From Propionispira raffinosivorans DSM 20765 (GTDB lineage Bacteria; Bacillota; Negativicutes; Selenomonadales; Selenomonadaceae), in assembly GCF_000381065.1 (NCBI RefSeq), contig NZ_KB905842.1, forward strand, positions 62,001-126,000: a stretch of DNA of 64,000 bases, read 5' to 3'. The position numbers and the translations under genes are program-made. Below the pieces are notes generated by a model. The model was not told the DNA's origin and made no database searches. It was given only the letters and a program-made list of their open reading frames with translations. The number at the start of each line of letters is the position of its first letter. Within the stretch, counting starts at the first letter, position 1. Of the stretch, positions 30,046 to 38,922 are shown one piece after another.

Positions 30046-30765
30046 ATGGTAACGATAAAAATAAATGTACTGGCAGCAGATGCACAAAATGCGAAAGAAA
30101 TAGTGGAAGCCACCAATGGAAATGTTTATATTGGTGTGATGGTAAAACCTTTTCCAACGGCAGAAGCAGCAGCGGATGCGGTTAGAGAAATGCAGCGCTT
30201 AGGTATACCCGTGTCGGTTGGGCTTGGGGGAGCAGATCCGTTGATGTGGCATAAGGTTGTAGAAACAGCTGTTTTGACAAAACCAGCACATGTAAATCAG
30301 GTCTATCCTGGAGCTGGCTATACGCTTGCCGCACTTAAAGCTGCAGGAAGTGAAGATACCATTGTCAATGCCTTAATCAAGCCAAGCGGTATAGTGGGAA
30401 AAGTATCTATTCTTACGGGACCGGAAAGTCAGGTTTTTAATGAATACATTAGTTGTGAGGCTGCTGCAGCAGCATTGAAAGAGTTACATATTCCTTCGGT
30501 AAAATTTTATCCAATAGGCGGAGCCAAACATCTCGATGAAGTTGCTGCCATGGTAAAGGCGGCTGTAAATGCTGGTATTACTATGTTTGAACCAACGGGC
30601 GGGATTGATGCTCAATCTATAGAAGCTGTTGTCAAAGTTTGTTTGGAAAACGGCGCACAAACCATAGTTCCTCATGTTTATACTGCTTTTGTCGACAAAA
30701 ACACAGGAAAAACAGAACCGTCTCAAGTAAAAGATTCACTGGAAAAGCTTTTAAAGTTACGCTGA
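30046..30765 (+). CDS. dgaF: 2-dehydro-3-deoxy-phosphogluconate aldolase DgaF
   Basis: 239 residues of the KDGP-aldolase family that accompanies DgaE (DUF1341/EF_0839 type). It is a TIM barrel with conserved VGLGGADP, KPSGIVGK and FEPTGGID segments. It cleaves 2-keto-3-deoxy-6-phosphogluconate to pyruvate and glyceraldehyde-3-phosphate, finishing the pathway begun by DgaE. Last gene of the operon, followed by two hairpins. Confidence 0.88.
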   Translation: MVTIKINVLAADAQNAKEIVEATNGNVYIGVMVKPFPTAEAAADAVREMQRLGIPVSVGLGGADPLMWHKVVETAVLTKPAHVNQVYPGAGYTLAALKAAGSEDTIVNALIKPSGIVGKVSILTGPESQVFNEYISCEAAAAALKELHIPSVKFYPIGGAKHLDEVAAMVKAAVNAGITMFEPTGGIDAQSIEAVVKVCLENGAQTIVPHVYTAFVDKNTGKTEPSQVKDSLEKLLKLR

Positions 30766-30797
30766 GATGAACTTTAAAAAATGCGATATAAAATCGA

Positions 30798-30831
30798 TGA
30801 TAAAAACACTAGTATTGAGGTGCTTTTATCA
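30798..30831 (+). terminator. Hairpin after dgaF
   Basis: TGATAAAAACAC pairs with GGTGCTTTTATCA with one mismatch. No T-run follows, so it may be a stabilising 3' hairpin. Confidence 0.45.
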
Positions 30832-30879
30832 TACAAAACAAGAAGTTATGTAGAAAAGAATCAATGGAGTTTTGTTTGT

Positions 30880-30912
30880 AATGCAGGGTCAACTGGCCCT
30901 GCATTATTTTAA
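30880..30912 (+). terminator. Intrinsic terminator of the dga operon
   Basis: AATGCAGGG pairs with CCCTGCATT, followed by ATTTTAATTT. It is the main structured element in the roughly 350-bp space before the next gene; the rest of that space shows nothing. Confidence 0.75.
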
Positions 30913-31114
30913 TTTGTTCTCCAAAGAAAATCAAAAGGTAAGATATTATGTTAATAAAAATATGAACTTATGTCACTTTTTATTTTTGCAAATTTTTGTT
31001 TTGCCCAGGCACCCGTTTGTTTTCTATAATTAGATGATGCATACTCTATAGCCTGTATGATGCTATCCAGCCTGATGAGATGTTTATGATAGAAATTCAC
31101 CAACTTCTAAATGT

Positions 31115-31456
31115 TTAATAAATTGATAATTCGATAATTTTATCATCCTTTATACTGAAATGGAAATCCAGTAGCAAAGGATCCGGTAAACCATTTTTAT
31201 TGTAGTTTCCATCTAATTTAAAAGTAATAATTATTTCATTCGAATCCTGTTTAATCTGCTTGGGCTCCAGCCTTACGTCTAACGCAAACTGATTTTCGTC
31301 GCTCCATTTTTTTATAGCAGATTTTCCGTATTTTTTTTGACCTTCATCAAGAACTATTGCATCCTCAGCAAAACAATCTAAATATGCGTCCGCATCAGGT
31401 TTGTTAGTAGCCGTGATAAAACTGTTAATCACTTGCGGTATTTCATTTAAATTCAT
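31115..31456 (-). CDS. NTF2-like (SnoaL/DUF4440-type) protein
   Basis: 113 residues with the helix-helix-strand opening of the cone-shaped NTF2-like fold: VINSFITATNKPDADAYL, then FAEDAIVLDEG. Members are small enzymes or binding proteins. TAAGGAG lies upstream of the ATG. It is 24 bp downstream of an SDR gene on the same strand and is presumably cotranscribed under the WYL regulator. Function not predictable. Confidence 0.75.
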   Translation of the reverse strand: MNLNEIPQVINSFITATNKPDADAYLDCFAEDAIVLDEGQKKYGKSAIKKWSDENQFALDVRLEPKQIKQDSNEIIITFKLDGNYNKNGLPDPLLLDFHFSIKDDKIIELSIY

Positions 31457-31480
31457 ATTTTTAGACTCCTTATTAAAGTG

Positions 31481-32278
31481 CTAGATCGTGCGGATGATTC
31501 CGCCGTCAATGATATGCTCACTACCTGTGATATAGGAAGCTCTGTCTGATACGAGAAAGGCAACAAGTTCCGCAATTTCTTCTGGTTTTGCCGGGCGTCC
31601 CAGTGGTATACCGCCGAGAACATCCATTAACTCTTGTCGGGCTGAATTATAATCACTTTTTGAGTTTTCGGCCATCCTTTCAATCAGGTGTTCTGCTGTC
31701 TTCGTCTCCGTAAATCCGGGAGCGACAGTATTTATGCGAATGCCTTCTGAACCAAACTGAGTTGCAAGATTTTTACTGTAATTAGTCAGAGCAGCCTTGG
31801 CTGCGGAATATGCCATTGTCATTTTTCCGGGAAGTCTGCGCTGAATAGATGTTATATGAATAATAACTCCCTTATGTTGTTCGAGCATAGATGGTAAAAA
31901 ACCTCGATCCAAACGTACAGATGAAAAAAGATTCCCATTAAAATTTGTCAGCCAGTCTTCGTCACTTAGTGCTAAAGCTCCTGCAGTAGAGGTTGACGAA
32001 CCGCCTGCATTATTAATCAAAATATCTAATCCTTTAAGATTTTTCAAGGTTTCCTTAATTATTTTTTCAGTACCTTCAGGTGTTTTAACGTCAGATTGAA
32101 TGAATCCTACGGATTTTGGTAAGTTGTCAGGAATTGTTCGTGCTGTAGTTATTATGGTTGCTCCCGATTTTAGCAAACGATTAACAATAGCCTGACCAAT
32201 CCCTTTGGTTCCACCCGTAACAAGTATCCGTTTGCCTTCGAGTTCCTTGCTGAAATCTAATAAATTTTGATTTTCCAA
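31481..32278 (-). CDS. Short-chain dehydrogenase/reductase (SDR)
   Basis: 265 residues starting with TTG after a GGGAGGAA site. Cofactor motif TGGTKGIGQ is at 21-29, NNAGG follows, the catalytic Ser lies in ITSIQRR and the Y-x3-K in YSAAK. A C-terminal GSEHIIDGG stretch is typical. It differs from the SDR at 1923. A 25-bp operator-like palindrome lies 49 bp upstream, shared with the WYL regulator gene, so it is the probable target of that regulator. Substrate unknown. Confidence 0.9.
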   Translation of the reverse strand: MENQNLLDFSKELEGKRILVTGGTKGIGQAIVNRLLKSGATIITTARTIPDNLPKSVGFIQSDVKTPEGTEKIIKETLKNLKGLDILINNAGGSSTSTAGALALSDEDWLTNFNGNLFSSVRLDRGFLPSMLEQHKGVIIHITSIQRRLPGKMTMAYSAAKAALTNYSKNLATQFGSEGIRINTVAPGFTETKTAEHLIERMAENSKSDYNSARQELMDVLGGIPLGRPAKPEEIAELVAFLVSDRASYITGSEHIIDGGIIRTI

Positions 32279-32326
32279 AATGTATTCCTCCCTTCAATTG
32301 AGTTACATGTCTAGTATATCCAATAA

Positions 32327-32351
32327 AACTTGACTACAGTACGTCAGGTTA
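32327..32351. promoter_or_regulatory. WYL-regulator operator, copy 1
   Basis: AACTTGAC-N8-GTCAGGTTA, an imperfect palindrome upstream of the SDR gene that also covers the stop codon of the WYL regulator gene. It matches copy 2 at 33293-33317 in 20 of 25 positions. Confidence 0.7.
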
Positions 32352-33261
32352 TGGGTGAATATTTATTTGCCATGTTTTTAATGCGAGTTTTCATCTCTAA
32401 ACGTATACTCGGAGGTTCTATAACTTCAAGCAGCGGCCCAAAAGAAAAAAGGTAATTGAAAATCCATTCACCACTCGGCATAGAAGCATTGACAGTATAG
32501 GAGCCGTCTTCATTTTTTATAATATCTTTTTCAGAGAAATCATCATATACCCGGTAAGCTCCCTTTGCTGATATTTTAAGTTTAAGGGAAATGGCAGCAG
32601 GAGCAGCATCATTTGATGAGACTGTCGCAGTCTGTTCCTGTGAAGCGACATGGCTGCAAGGGTCGCCTGTAGGTTGAACATCTGACATACGTGTTATTTT
32701 AAAAGTTCGACAGGACATTCGTTGTAGGCAGTATCCTTTCAGATACCATGATTTATCCTTGAAAAGCAGCTTTATAGGTTCAACACGGCGATCACTTTTT
32801 TCACCAGCAACATTGAAATAGGAAAACGCAATGACTTGCTGTTTCAGTATGGCGTTTTTGAGCAGACTGAATACCTCTTTTTGCTTTTGATCACTTCCCC
32901 AGGACGAAAATTCTACTTCTATCCAGTTAACTTTGCTTTTTAAAAATAAGTTGCTTAATTTTAATAATATATCATCGAATTCTGGATATCTGACAGCGGC
33001 TAAGCTCTGTAAAGCAATCAAAATTTCATCCTGCTCTTTTTCAGAAAGAAGAGACTTATTGAGGATAAACTTTTCAGTTAGAGAAATTCCACCGCCTTTG
33101 CCCTGGTTTGCATAAATGGGAATTCCAGCTTGGCTTAATGCATCAACATCTCTATAGATCGTCCGAACAGATACTTCAAAACGTTTGGCTAGCTCGGGGG
33201 CCGTTACTATGCCTTTTTCAAGAATGATATATATAATTTGAAAGAGTCTGCTAATTTTCAT
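32344..33261 (-). CDS. YafY-type HTH and WYL-domain transcriptional regulator
   Basis: 305 residues. An N-terminal winged HTH (AKRFEVSVRTIYRDVDAL, about 22-40) of the DeoR/HTH_11 type is followed by a WYL ligand-binding domain near 138-200 with conserved YLKGYCLQR and RTFKI segments, and a C-terminal dimerisation region. GGAGGTGATAA precedes the ATG. An operator copy lies just upstream and another upstream of the SDR gene, so autoregulation and control of SDR-NTF2 are strongly suggested. Confidence 0.9.
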   Translation of the reverse strand: MKISRLFQIIYIILEKGIVTAPELAKRFEVSVRTIYRDVDALSQAGIPIYANQGKGGGISLTEKFILNKSLLSEKEQDEILIALQSLAAVRYPEFDDILLKLSNLFLKSKVNWIEVEFSSWGSDQKQKEVFSLLKNAILKQQVIAFSYFNVAGEKSDRRVEPIKLLFKDKSWYLKGYCLQRMSCRTFKITRMSDVQPTGDPCSHVASQEQTATVSSNDAAPAAISLKLKISAKGAYRVYDDFSEKDIIKNEDGSYTVNASMPSGEWIFNYLFSFGPLLEVIEPPSIRLEMKTRIKNMANKYSPIT

Positions 33262-33292
33262 TTTATCACCTCCATTTAAGTATAAAACATAT

Positions 33293-33317
33293 AACTTGAC
33301 AATAGTATGTCGAGTTA
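33293..33317. promoter_or_regulatory. WYL-regulator operator, copy 2
   Basis: AACTTGAC-N8-GTCGAGTTA. It lies 32 bp before the WYL regulator start and overlaps a minus-strand -35-like TTGTCA, a placement suited to repression. It also overlaps the first codons of the truncated ATPase on the plus strand. Confidence 0.7.
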
Positions 33318-33783
33318 CCTGGTCTTGCGAAAAGGGATCAAACGGCCGAGAGATTCTTATTTTTTGCGCGCCGAGAGCTTTTACAACGTAGCAACGAATA
33401 TTGAAGAATTAGGCGTAGGATATGGATACGGCGATAAGTCTTTACATCACCAGTCGCATGGCGAATCCTTTATGTCGTTATTTTTGCATCGTTTTTTAGG
33501 CAAAGGGCTCTATATCCTTGACGAACCAGAAGCGGCGTTATCTCCGATGCGACAATTAAGTTTGATTAGCCGAATTCATGAATTAGCTTCAAATAATTCG
33601 CAATTCATTATAGCGACACATTCGCCAATGCTGTTATCGTATCCTAACTCTTATATTTATAACATCGATAATAATGGGATAAATCGGATTAAATATGAAG
33701 ACACAGATCATTTTACTATAACTAAAAATTTTTTTAATCATTATAAGATGATGCTTAATGAACTTATGAAGTTGGATGAATAA
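33307..33783 (+). pseudogene. 5'-truncated AAA-family ATPase
   Basis: The 158-codon frame is only the C-terminal part of a small ABC/SMC-like AAA ATPase. It has the RGIKRPRD-like stretch (here RKGIKRPRDS), QSHGESF signature-like motif, Walker B LYILDEPEAALS and the H-loop IATHSPM. The N-terminal Walker A region, about 80 residues in relatives, is missing. Translation could begin only at an ATG lying inside the WYL operator. The gene was cut when the WYL-SDR cassette arrived or when flanking DNA was lost. Not expected to be active. Confidence 0.8.
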
Positions 33784-33817
33784 TAAATCAAAATTCAATT
33801 ACAAGAAAAGTATATTA

Positions 33818-33856
33818 ATGAATTGACCCCTATCCAATGGACAGGGGTCAATTCAT
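33818..33856. terminator. Intrinsic terminator
   Basis: ATGAATTGACCCCT pairs exactly with AGGGGTCAATTCAT. It follows the truncated ATPase. Confidence 0.7.
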
Positions 33857-34032
33857 GTGGAGATGGGTGCTTTTTTGCCATTCAATTCTATTGGGAAAAT
33901 TCATGCCATTTGAACTGAAACGTTAATAACGGATGTTATAGTGCTGGATACAATGTGAATATTTAGCAAAAAATGACAAAAAAGAAGCATTTCTGCTGGT
34001 GCTTTTAGAGGACAACCGTATATAATAAAGCG

Positions 34033-34968
34033 TTATAAAAGCTGGCACTGCCAATCTTTAAAAGATCGAACCGTACGATCTTTTATTTCATCAGTGGGTC
34101 CAATTTCGCCAAATAAAAGTGGTGAGCTTGGATTATGAATTGCAAAATTTTTTGTTACGGTGCTGTTGTTATAGTTTGCATAGCAATATAAGCAGCCATT
34201 TTTACAAGTATTATAAGTTCCAATATCAATACTGGAACTACAACCGCATTCAGGTCTTTGATTTTTGTCTTTTGCAATGTCTAGTTTATAGTTTCCTATT
34301 TGTTCAAATCGATTTTTGTCAATACAATGGGCATGAGCAATGCCAAAGACATCAAGGTTAAGTTTTTCGGCACATGTATCCAGCTTAATTCCAAACTCTT
34401 TTGCTATTTTTGCAAAACGCTGCATTATTTCAATTTGCTGTTGCTGCGTTTCGGGATTTATATTGAGGCATTGCATATTATGGTGAGTGTTTCTATATAA
34501 ATCAAGAAAACTCACGGTGCATTTTTCGGTATAATTGTGGAGCTTTTCTGCAAGGCTTTTAAAATATTTACAGTGATATTCCATTGTGTACGTTTTATTA
34601 AAAAAAACAGGGTCGTACCGCCATATGATTTTATCTTTGCCAATCAAAGAAGAAAGCTTTTGAAAAGAAGGTATAATAACATGGCTTTTTGATGGAACAT
34701 TTGGTTCTACATCTTTTCCATACGCAGTAAGAGTGAATTGGAAATAATACGTGTAGGCATCTAAGTCTGAAAGTCGACTAAGCAGCGGAATCGGGTTTTT
34801 TGTCCAAAATACAATTCCATCGACAACGTTCGGAAGCAAATTTATTTTGCTGATCTGATGAAAATTCATGGGGTTTCGAACAAGAACATACCCTTCTTTG
34901 ATTCGATTAAAAAACCATTCGGAATAGTACGTTGGAATGTCTGTCCGACGGCTGGCACTGATAATCAT
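34033..34968 (-). CDS. DUF1848-family protein
   Basis: 311 residues starting IISASRRTDIP, the signature opening of DUF1848. FWTKNP lies near 55 and WRYDP at 116-120. A C-terminal cysteine cluster C241, C243, C255, C259, C262 in CGC and CKNGCLYCYA suggests an iron-sulfur or metal site. The family is widespread in anaerobes and has been discussed as radical-SAM-like; no activity can be assigned. AGGAG lies upstream of the ATG. A single-gene unit. Confidence 0.85.
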   Translation of the reverse strand: MIISASRRTDIPTYYSEWFFNRIKEGYVLVRNPMNFHQISKINLLPNVVDGIVFWTKNPIPLLSRLSDLDAYTYYFQFTLTAYGKDVEPNVPSKSHVIIPSFQKLSSLIGKDKIIWRYDPVFFNKTYTMEYHCKYFKSLAEKLHNYTEKCTVSFLDLYRNTHHNMQCLNINPETQQQQIEIMQRFAKIAKEFGIKLDTCAEKLNLDVFGIAHAHCIDKNRFEQIGNYKLDIAKDKNQRPECGCSSSIDIGTYNTCKNGCLYCYANYNNSTVTKNFAIHNPSSPLLFGEIGPTDEIKDRTVRSFKDWQCQLL

Positions 34969-35226
34969 AGGAGACCTCCTTTGTAATTTAGCTATTTTAA
35001 TTATAAACGCTGCAGTGTAAGAAGTACCGTTTTTGATGTGGATCGGAGTGTGTTATTATGAAATATTTGAAAAACATCTTTGTATGTGACAAATTTGATG
35101 GAAATGACAAAAACAAAACTTCCCAATTGTATTCAAGATACCTTTTGGTATACAGATGCATATAAGACTAGGCGATAATTTTCAAAGAGCAGCGGGGCGG
35201 GGATCTTGTCTCACATAATTCTAAGA

Positions 35227-35276
35227 ACGAAAAAGGGATTTTCGAGCTATAGTGGCATCGAAAATCCTTTTTTCGT
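35227..35276. terminator. Intrinsic terminator for the MMCD-like gene
   Basis: ACGAAAAAGGGATTTTCGA pairs with TCGAAAATCCTTTTTTCGT. It is the main element in the 370-bp gap 34969-35338; the rest holds only the DUF1848 promoter region. Confidence 0.75.
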
Positions 35277-35338
35277 AGCAGTTGTTATAAATCATAACCG
35301 AAGCAAATACAACAGGTGTATTTCATTCAGTTTTTGGT

Positions 35339-36118
35339 TTATTCCCCTTTAAAATTGGCAGGCCGTTTTTCTAAAAAAGCAGTGATTGCTTCTTCATAAT
35401 CATGGCTGTCATAAACTTTTCTACGCAAGCCTTGCACCCGTTCAAAAGCAGACGGCGTAATTGCATATGCTTTTGATAATACACGAAATTGTTCTTTGAT
35501 TACTTCTATAGACAAATGTGATCGCGTACTAATTGTCGCAGCTAATTTTAGCGTAAAAGAAAATAATTCGGATTCTTCGACTAAATGATTGATGATTCCT
35601 ACACTTAAGGCCCTGTCAGCATCCATCAATTCAGCCGTGAAAAACATTTCTTTAGCGATATTAATCGGAAGACGATTAATAAAATGCAAGATGCCTGTCG
35701 AATTATACGGAACACCAAGTTTTGCTGGAGTCATGGCAAATTTGGCAGTTTTATCGGCAATTACCATATCACAAGTCATGATCAGATCACAGGCACCGCC
35801 CCAAACACTACCATGTATCATAGCAATTACCGGGCCTGGGTATTCTTCAACAGAACGTAACAGTATTTCAAGAGAATCATAGTAGCTTAATGGATCTCTC
35901 ATTTTCAATGGCAATTCTTTTACATCATGTCCGGCTGACCAAACTTTCGTATTCTCTGGGGCACGCAAAATAACGATGCGAATTTTTTCTTTTTGCAATC
36001 TATCAAGAGCTTCAACAATTTCACTGACAAGTTCAGCGCTTAATGCATTTAATTTTTTTGAATTATTCAATGTAATAATTCCTATTTTCTTTTCTGTTTC
36101 AATTTGTATTAATGACAT
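35339..36118 (-). CDS. Methylmalonyl-CoA decarboxylase-like crotonase (ScpB/YgfG type)
   Basis: 259 residues from the ATG at 36118, which follows AGGGGAGA; an upstream in-frame ATG has no site. Crotonase-fold oxyanion motifs are VWSAGHDVKEL and HGSVWGGACDL, and the MTPAKLGVPYNSTG segment matches methylmalonyl-CoA decarboxylases. The reaction would give propionyl-CoA and CO2, which fits propionate-forming metabolism of Negativicutes. Enoyl-CoA hydratase activity is less likely because the usual catalytic glutamates are not seen. It stands alone. Confidence 0.82.
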   Translation of the reverse strand: MSLIQIETEKKIGIITLNNSKKLNALSAELVSEIVEALDRLQKEKIRIVILRAPENTKVWSAGHDVKELPLKMRDPLSYYDSLEILLRSVEEYPGPVIAMIHGSVWGGACDLIMTCDMVIADKTAKFAMTPAKLGVPYNSTGILHFINRLPINIAKEMFFTAELMDADRALSVGIINHLVEESELFSFTLKLAATISTRSHLSIEVIKEQFRVLSKAYAITPSAFERVQGLRRKVYDSHDYEEAITAFLEKRPANFKGE

Positions 36119-36287
36119 AACAATTTCTCCCCTGATATACTTTAAATTAAGCATATATAATTATTTTTGTTATATATTTTTAAAACATCTAACGGTTTTT
36201 TATTATAGCACTATACAAAAAATCAATGAAATATCGAATAGTTATAATCTTTATTTCTAAAAAGAATTGTTTGGTAATGTTGTTTCG

Positions 36288-36352
36288 TAAATTGCTGAAT
36301 ATAATTTATGCAAACTGCTGATTGAAATTGATGTAAACTGCTGAATAGAGTG
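36288..36352. repeat. Short direct repeats AAAyTGCTGAwT
   Basis: Three close copies of AAATTGCTGAAT/AAACTGCTGATT spaced about 25-30 bp within AT-rich intergenic DNA. They could be protein-binding iterons. No replication gene is near. Confidence 0.4.
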
Positions 36353-36538
36353 AAATTGGGATAGAAATATGAAATAGAAGATAACCGATGAAGGGCTGTA
36401 TGGTTGAACAGTCAATGGTATATGTTAAAAGCAAAAAGTCGGTAGAACGAGTCATGGCGGGTTTATATCTGATCCGATTGTTATTATTCAAGAGGTCACG
36501 GACAGTAAGAATCCTTTCGACAATTAACTATGTAACCG

Positions 36539-36620
36539 TTTTTATAAGGCGACTGAATGGCTCGATAGTATGGTTTCAGTCGTCTATTTTTGCGCCATGA
36601 AAGATCTAAATATTTAACAA
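36539..36620 (+). repeat. Interspersed hairpin repeat, copy A (core only)
   Basis: The core hairpin AGGCGACTGAA with TTCAGTCGTCT, then ATTTTTGCG. It lies upstream of the YbaK-like gene. The long 5' part seen in copies D and E is absent. Rest of the 750-bp gap is AT-rich without a gene. Confidence 0.75.
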
Positions 36621-36867
36621 AATACGATAAAAAATAAGTATGTTGAGAACGCTAACTGTATTAATAAATTTTATATTATCTACCACTATTCTACCTGTAT
36701 TGTGGTAGAACGGTGGTGGATAACTAGTAGAATATGTGGAAAATTATGACCATCTCATCTTTGAAGCAGGAAAGCAGTTGATCGATATGGTTTATTTAAA
36801 AAAAATTTTTGAAATGAAATAAAATAATTAAGATATATGTAAATATTTACCGGGAGGCAAAATAAAA

Positions 36868-37371
36868 ATGGATGTTTTACGCGAGTTTTTTACGGCACAG
36901 GATATTATTGATTTTTTAAATGAAAAAAATATTTCTTTTGAATTTTATCAACATGCGCCAGCCTATAGCATTGATGATTTAGAAGCATTGGCTATTCCGA
37001 ATAAAGAGGATATTGTAAAAAATCTTTTTTTGCGTGATGATAAGAAGAAAAACTATTATTTGGTGACACTTCCAGGACACAAAAAGATAGATTTGAAAGA
37101 TCTTAGTGAAAAAATCCCCAGTCGCAGGTTGAGTTTTGCTCGTGAAGATATGTTATATGAAAAGCTGCTTTTGAAAAAAGGAAATGTGACACCACTTGGG
37201 GTGATGAATAACAAAGAAAAAAATGTCATCGTAGTATTCGATAAAAATTTACAAGGTAAAACGATAGGGGTTCATCCAATGGACAACAGTAAAACAGTTT
37301 TTTTGCGTTTTGAAGCACTTATTGAATTGATTAAAAATAATGGAAATCCCATTATCCTATGTGATATTTGA
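36868..37371 (+). CDS. Prolyl-tRNA deacylase family protein (ProX/YbaK-like)
   Basis: 167 residues with the YbaK/ProRS editing-domain fold: a start resembling that of PrdX proteins, HAPAYSIDDLEAL, then KNLFLRDDKKKNYYLV, the catalytic-region lysine around KNLF, and the GNVTPLGVMN loop. These proteins hydrolyse alanyl-tRNA-Pro and similar mischarged tRNAs in trans. GGGAGGCAAAA precedes the ATG. The gene is bracketed by two direct copies (A and B) of the interspersed repeat. Confidence 0.9.
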   Translation: MDVLREFFTAQDIIDFLNEKNISFEFYQHAPAYSIDDLEALAIPNKEDIVKNLFLRDDKKKNYYLVTLPGHKKIDLKDLSEKIPSRRLSFAREDMLYEKLLLKKGNVTPLGVMNNKEKNVIVVFDKNLQGKTIGVHPMDNSKTVFLRFEALIELIKNNGNPIILCDI

Positions 37372-37490
37372 GGTGAAATCCGTTGTAATAAACAAGCTTT
37401 ACTATATCTTAAGATTTTTATAAGACGACGGAACGGCTGGATAGTATGGTTTCAGTCGTCTGTTTTTGCGTTGTAAAAGAAAGTGCAACG
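37372..37490 (+). repeat. Interspersed hairpin repeat, copy B (3' half)
   Basis: It begins with GTGAAATCCGTTG as in copy D and carries the hairpin AGACGACGGAA with TTCAGTCGTCT and the CTGTTTTTGCG tail. It follows the YbaK-like gene by a few bases and could serve as its terminator. The remaining 37491-37947 is AT-rich without a supported gene. Confidence 0.8.
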
Positions 37491-37947
37491 CTTCTAGTAC
37501 GATGTTTTAGGTTTAGTATTATGTGTTTCTTAGATATTTGTACTCTCTAGTTATTTTCATAAGTTCAGAATATAATAAATATGGTTTTAATATATTCTGA
37601 GTATTATGAAAGAAGAGATATACAATATGAAATTTGAAAAAAGCTTTTGGACTATCTTAATTTTATTGAATTCTTTCAAAAGAAAGATGAAAAAAATCTT
37701 TCAGCATAAGTTATATAAATTTATTTTTTTCTTTATTTTTTTGTATTATTGTTATTATGCCTTTTTATAAAAAAAATTATATTCAGCAGGAATTTTTCAA
37801 CTGGAAAAGAATTAAATATAGAATATAGTAAATAGTTGTGTACTATTTACTATAGGAAACATGCGGGATTGTATGTATCTCTACATTATAAAAATGGTTT
37901 TAACTATTATGGTACAATTCGTGTTCTAGTTTGAGAAGGTGTTTAGT

Positions 37948-38766
37948 TTGGAAAATAAAAGCAAAATGGATCTTTATCAATGTATTAAAATTCATTTACA
38001 GAGGTATTCAGGTAAACGTGTATCGGCTTTTGAGTGGCAGGGTCATAAAATTTGGATAAAGCAGGCAGAAAAAGTGAAGTATTCCATTTGGCTTCGGGTT
38101 GCTAAATGGTTATCTAGATTAATCAAAAATCCTTTAATTTCGCCTACTCTTGAAATAGATGGTTTGAAAGCTTTGAAAATAGAAGCGAAACGATTGAAAT
38201 TTCTTTGTACACAAGGTGTTTTTGTACCGCAACTATTGGCACAGGGAAAAGATTGGATAGCTATAAGTGATACAGGGAAGCCTGTCAGAGAGTTACTTCA
38301 AAGTAATAAAGTAAAAATAAATACAAAAATGCATATTTTGCAAAGTACCTCAAGAGCACTTGCAGAAATGCATTTAAAAAATTTATATCATGGACGTCCG
38401 GCTTTAAAAGATTTTACTTGGGATGGGGAAAAAGTCGGCTTTTTAGATTTTGAAGAAAATTCTGGGAGTATCCTCTCGATTCAACAGTGTATGGTTCGTG
38501 ACGTGCTGATTTATATACATAGTTTGTTTCGAGAAGTAGGGAGTGTACGACTAATTTATTTAGCGATACTTTCTTATCGCAAGTATGCGTCTCAGCTAAT
38601 CTGGAAATGTGTTTTGCAAGAGGCGGCAGATCTGAAATTTTTATATTTTTTACTGAGATATACATATCCTTATATGGGAACTGATGCAAAAAACATATAT
38701 CGTACATTGCATGCTCTTTATTGTTTGATTCTTATGGAAAGAAGAAAGTCCGCAACCATTCGATAA
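37948..38766 (+). CDS. Lipopolysaccharide/Kdo-kinase-like protein
   Basis: 272 residues from TTG 37948, seven bases after GAGAAGGTG. The catalytic core of the WaaP/KdkA kinase-like fold is visible: the ALAEMHLKNLYHGRPALKD region (key HGR-x4-D) and the LDFEE metal-binding motif. The N-terminal ATP-binding lobe is poorly conserved. In Negativicutes, which have an outer membrane, a core-sugar phosphorylation role is plausible. It stands alone with no LPS gene next to it. Confidence 0.68.
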   Translation: MENKSKMDLYQCIKIHLQRYSGKRVSAFEWQGHKIWIKQAEKVKYSIWLRVAKWLSRLIKNPLISPTLEIDGLKALKIEAKRLKFLCTQGVFVPQLLAQGKDWIAISDTGKPVRELLQSNKVKINTKMHILQSTSRALAEMHLKNLYHGRPALKDFTWDGEKVGFLDFEENSGSILSIQQCMVRDVLIYIHSLFREVGSVRLIYLAILSYRKYASQLIWKCVLQEAADLKFLYFLLRYTYPYMGTDAKNIYRTLHALYCLILMERRKSATIR

Positions 38767-38922
38767 CATAATGCTTTTGGCTTGCTCTCAATTTTTTGAA
38801 ACATAATAAAACCCTATTCCATTCGACTTGCATACACCAAAAGGCTTACTTGTCTTGCGTGAATAGGTTTCCTATCGATTTTACATAAGAAGCTCATACG
38901 AACTGATTTCGTGAAACAACCT

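Noticed and set aside
36388..36600. 70-codon ORF upstream of the YbaK-like gene
   Set aside because: Its 3' end runs through the repeat hairpin and no ribosome site is seen.
37627..37770. 47-codon hydrophobic ORF between the YbaK-like and kinase-like genes
   Set aside because: Very AT-rich Phe/Ile/Tyr composition expected by chance in such DNA; only a weak ribosome site.
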